Shown here: positions 32,207-33,869 of the stretch, piece after piece
Numbering within the stretch: position 1 is the stretch's first letter
How the letters are laid out: each line of letters opens with the position of its first letter
NCBI GenBank assembly: GCA_020426515.1
Contig: JAGQPW010000058.1
Coordinates: 1 to 33,869 of the forward strand
Direction: 5' to 3'
DNA from: Planctomycetaceae bacterium
GTDB taxonomy: Bacteria; Planctomycetota; Planctomycetia; Planctomycetales; Planctomycetaceae
Length of the DNA: 33,869 nucleotides
Program-made: the position numbers and the translations under genes
The notes under the pieces: model-generated
Database searches by the model: none
Told to the model about the DNA's origin: nothing
The model's input: the letters and a program-made list of their open reading frames with translations, nothing else

Positions 32207-33869
32207 ATGGGACAATTGCCGGAAACGGAAAATCTCAAGATCGCGCTCATCAGCCTGCATGGCCTGATTCGAGCGGAGGCCCCGGAACTGGGACGGGATG
32301 CGGATACCGGCGGTCAAGTCACCTACGTCCTGGAACTGGCGCGCGAGCTGTCTCGGCATCCACAGGTCCGGGAAGTGGAACTGATCACACGGCAAATCAT
32401 CGACCCACGTGTCGATGAGCATTATGGTCAACTCGAAGAGCCGATCGCCGAACACGCCAAACTGGTACGCATTCCCTTTGGGCCGAAACGCTATTTGAAG
32501 AAAGAATCACTTTGGCCCTATCTCGACCTGTTCGTTGATCAGGCACTGGCTCATTTCCGACGGCACGGACTGCCCGACATTATTCACGGTCACTACGCCG
32601 ATGCAGGTCTGGCCGGAGCACAACTGGCCCGGCTGCTGCACATTCCGTATGTGTTTACCGGGCACTCACTCGGACGCGTCAAGAACTCGCGACTTTCCGG
32701 CAATGTCGACGACTCCGACATTCTGGAAAAGAAGTACTCTTTCCGCCGTCGTTTCGAAGCGGAGGAAACCGCTCTGGAAACCGCCGTCATGGTGGTGACG
32801 AGCACGAACCAGGAAGTGTCCGATCAGTACGCCCTGTACGATCACTATGTCCCTTCCCGCATGGAGGTCATTCCGCCAGGCGTCGACCTCTCCCGTTTCT
32901 CTCCGCCGGAAGAAGGAGCCGCCGAGCCCGCTATTGCCGAGTCGGTGGATCGCTTTCTGCGCCGTCCTGAGTTGCCGCTCATCTTCACGATGGCCCGTCC
33001 CGACGAGCGCAAGAATCTTGAAACGCTCGTGCGTGTGTATGGCGAAAGCGAGGAACTGCAGGAAAAAGCGAATCTGCTGCTGGTCCTCGGAACACGTGAC
33101 GATTTACAGGATTTGCCCAAAGCTCAGCGTCTGGTTCTGAACAACATCCTGTTCCTGATCGATCGTTACGATCTCTACGGTAAAGTGGCCTATCCGAAGT
33201 CCCATAAGCCCAGCGATGTCCCCGATCTGTACCGACTGGCGCAGATGCGGCGAGGAGCATTCATCAATCCGGCACTCACCGAACCGTTTGGACTGACTCT
33301 GCTGGAGGCGGCGGCCAGTGGATTGCCGGTTGTGGCCACCAACGATGGAGGACCTCGCGATATTGTGGCCAATTGCCGCAATGGCCTGCTGGTGGACCCG
33401 CTCGATGAAACTGCGATGGAACACGCCCTGCTGCGGATGCTGACGGAGCCGGAACAGTGGCAGGCCTGGTCGACTCATGGAGTGGACGGGGTCCACAAGC
33501 ACTACACGTGGAAGCAGCATGTCGACATGTACGTGCGGGATCTGACCGACATTCTGGAGCACTCGGCGATGCCCGTGCTCGCCGAGCGACCGAAGCTGCG
33601 TCGTATTCCCGATTTCGACCGGCTGATTATCACAGATCTAGACAACACACTCACGGGTGACGATGAGGCGCTACGCGAGTTTGTCGAAATGCTGAAGTCA
33701 CACGACAACGTGGGATTCGGCATCGCGACCGGTCGCCGACTCGACAGTGCCATGAAGCTGATTGAAGAACTCAATCTGCCGAAACCGGATCTGATCGACA
33801 CTGATGCCGGGACCCAGCTGCACTACGGAGAAGACCTGACGCCCGACCTCAGTTGGCAGGGGCAAATTG
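32207..33869 (+). CDS. Sucrose-phosphate synthase with C-terminal HAD phosphatase domain (3' partial)
   Basis: 554 complete codons from ATG 32207; the reading frame is still open at the window edge, so the 3' end is missing. The N-terminal part (about 1-420) is a GT4 glycosyltransferase. It starts [25 protein letters not shown], the sucrose-phosphate synthase hallmark, followed by [17 protein letters not shown]. The C-terminal Rossmann half has the donor site [21 protein letters not shown] (about 358-378). A HAD-IIB domain begins near residue 475 with DxDxT (Asp477-L-Asp479-N-Thr481, in [11 protein letters not shown]) and resembles sucrose-phosphatase. The fusion would make sucrose from UDP-glucose and fructose-6-phosphate, an osmoprotectant, in the cytoplasm. 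Whether the phosphatase part is complete cannot be seen. Confidence 0.93.
   Translation, partial: MGQLPETENLKIALISLHGLIRAEAPELGRDADTGGQVTYVLELARELSRHPQVREVELITRQIIDPRVDEHYGQLEEPIAEHAKLVRIPFGPKRYLKKESLWPYLDLFVDQALAHFRRHGLPDIIHGHYADAGLAGAQLARLLHIPYVFTGHSLGRVKNSRLSGNVDDSDILEKKYSFRRRFEAEETALETAVMVVTSTNQEVSDQYALYDHYVPSRMEVIPPGVDLSRFSPPEEGAAEPAIAESVDRFLRRPELPLIFTMARPDERKNLETLVRVYGESEELQEKANLLLVLGTRDDLQDLPKAQRLVLNNILFLIDRYDLYGKVAYPKSHKPSDVPDLYRLAQMRRGAFINPALTEPFGLTLLEAAASGLPVVATNDGGPRDIVANCRNGLLVDPLDETAMEHALLRMLTEPEQWQAWSTHGVDGVHKHYTWKQHVDMYVRDLTDILEHSAMPVLAERPKLRRIPDFDRLIITDLDNTLTGDDEALREFVEMLKSHDNVGFGIATGRRLDSAMKLIEELNLPKPDLIDTDAGTQLHYGEDLTPDLSWQGQI

Noticed and set aside
1..33869. CRISPR arrays, insertion sequences, tRNA or rRNA genes
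   Set aside because: I saw no regularly spaced repeats, transposase motifs, terminal inverted repeats or cloverleaf-like sequences. This was by eye; a tRNAscan and ISfinder run would settle it.

Overview
The window looks like chromosomal DNA of a planctomycete (phylum Planctomycetota, probably a Planctomycetaceae-type genome of intermediate-to-high GC). This is inferred from the DUF1559 pseudopilin-like proteins (KGFTLIELL start, H-x9-DG near the end), the Flp-like pilin with a Gly/Cys tail, a Tat-exported Gfo/Idh/MocA protein, a triple-GYF_2 membrane protein, GTG starts with clear GGAG sites, and many secreted proteins of unknown role. There is no sign of phage, plasmid, transposon, CRISPR, rRNA or tRNA. 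It reads as ordinary core/accessory chromosome.

Layout. 1-3866 (+): 3' part of a TPR-like/solute-binding (SBP family 5) protein, translationally coupled to a secreted protein of unknown function. 3880-8277 (-): a very large FtsX/MacB-type permease, a small TPR protein and a Flp-like pilin followed by a strong hairpin. 8895-11720 (+): HEAT-repeat lipoprotein, serine beta-lactamase-like hydrolase and alpha/beta hydrolase. 11741-17450 (-): triple-GYF_2 protein, PH-like membrane protein, LutB-type Fe-S protein, Tat-dependent Gfo/Idh/MocA protein and a small zinc ribbon. 17451-21254 (+): a gene-poor stretch, a 63-codon small gene with its own hairpin, then two tandem DUF1559 proteins and a small lipoprotein, with a sigma-70 promoter and structured intergenic RNA. 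21474-22466 (+): unknown protein. 22492-25111 (-): operon of DUF58, SGNH hydrolase and an M41-like zincin. 25165-26993 (+): PhoR-like histidine kinase overlapping a degenerate receiver-domain protein. 27009-30359 (-): degenerate Nudix-like protein, trpE and eboE. 30765-33869 (+): App1-type phosphatase, then a sucrose-phosphate synthase with a C-terminal HAD phosphatase domain that runs off the window.

How the genes work together. Clear co-translation units, from overlaps or very short gaps, are the SBP/secreted pair, the DUF58-SGNH-M41 operon, and the kinase/pseudo-receiver pair (ATGA overlap). The DUF1559-DUF1559-lipoprotein set resembles the surface-protein cassette that is common in planctomycetes.

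I did not find an obviously new multi-gene system. The most unusual signals are the structured intergenic RNA at 20678-20794, which has mutually exclusive stems; the histidine kinase coupled to a receiver that lacks its phosphorylatable Asp; and the stand-alone M41-like HEAGH protein in an operon with DUF58 but no MoxR. All motif and hairpin calls were made by eye. No database search or folding calculation was run.
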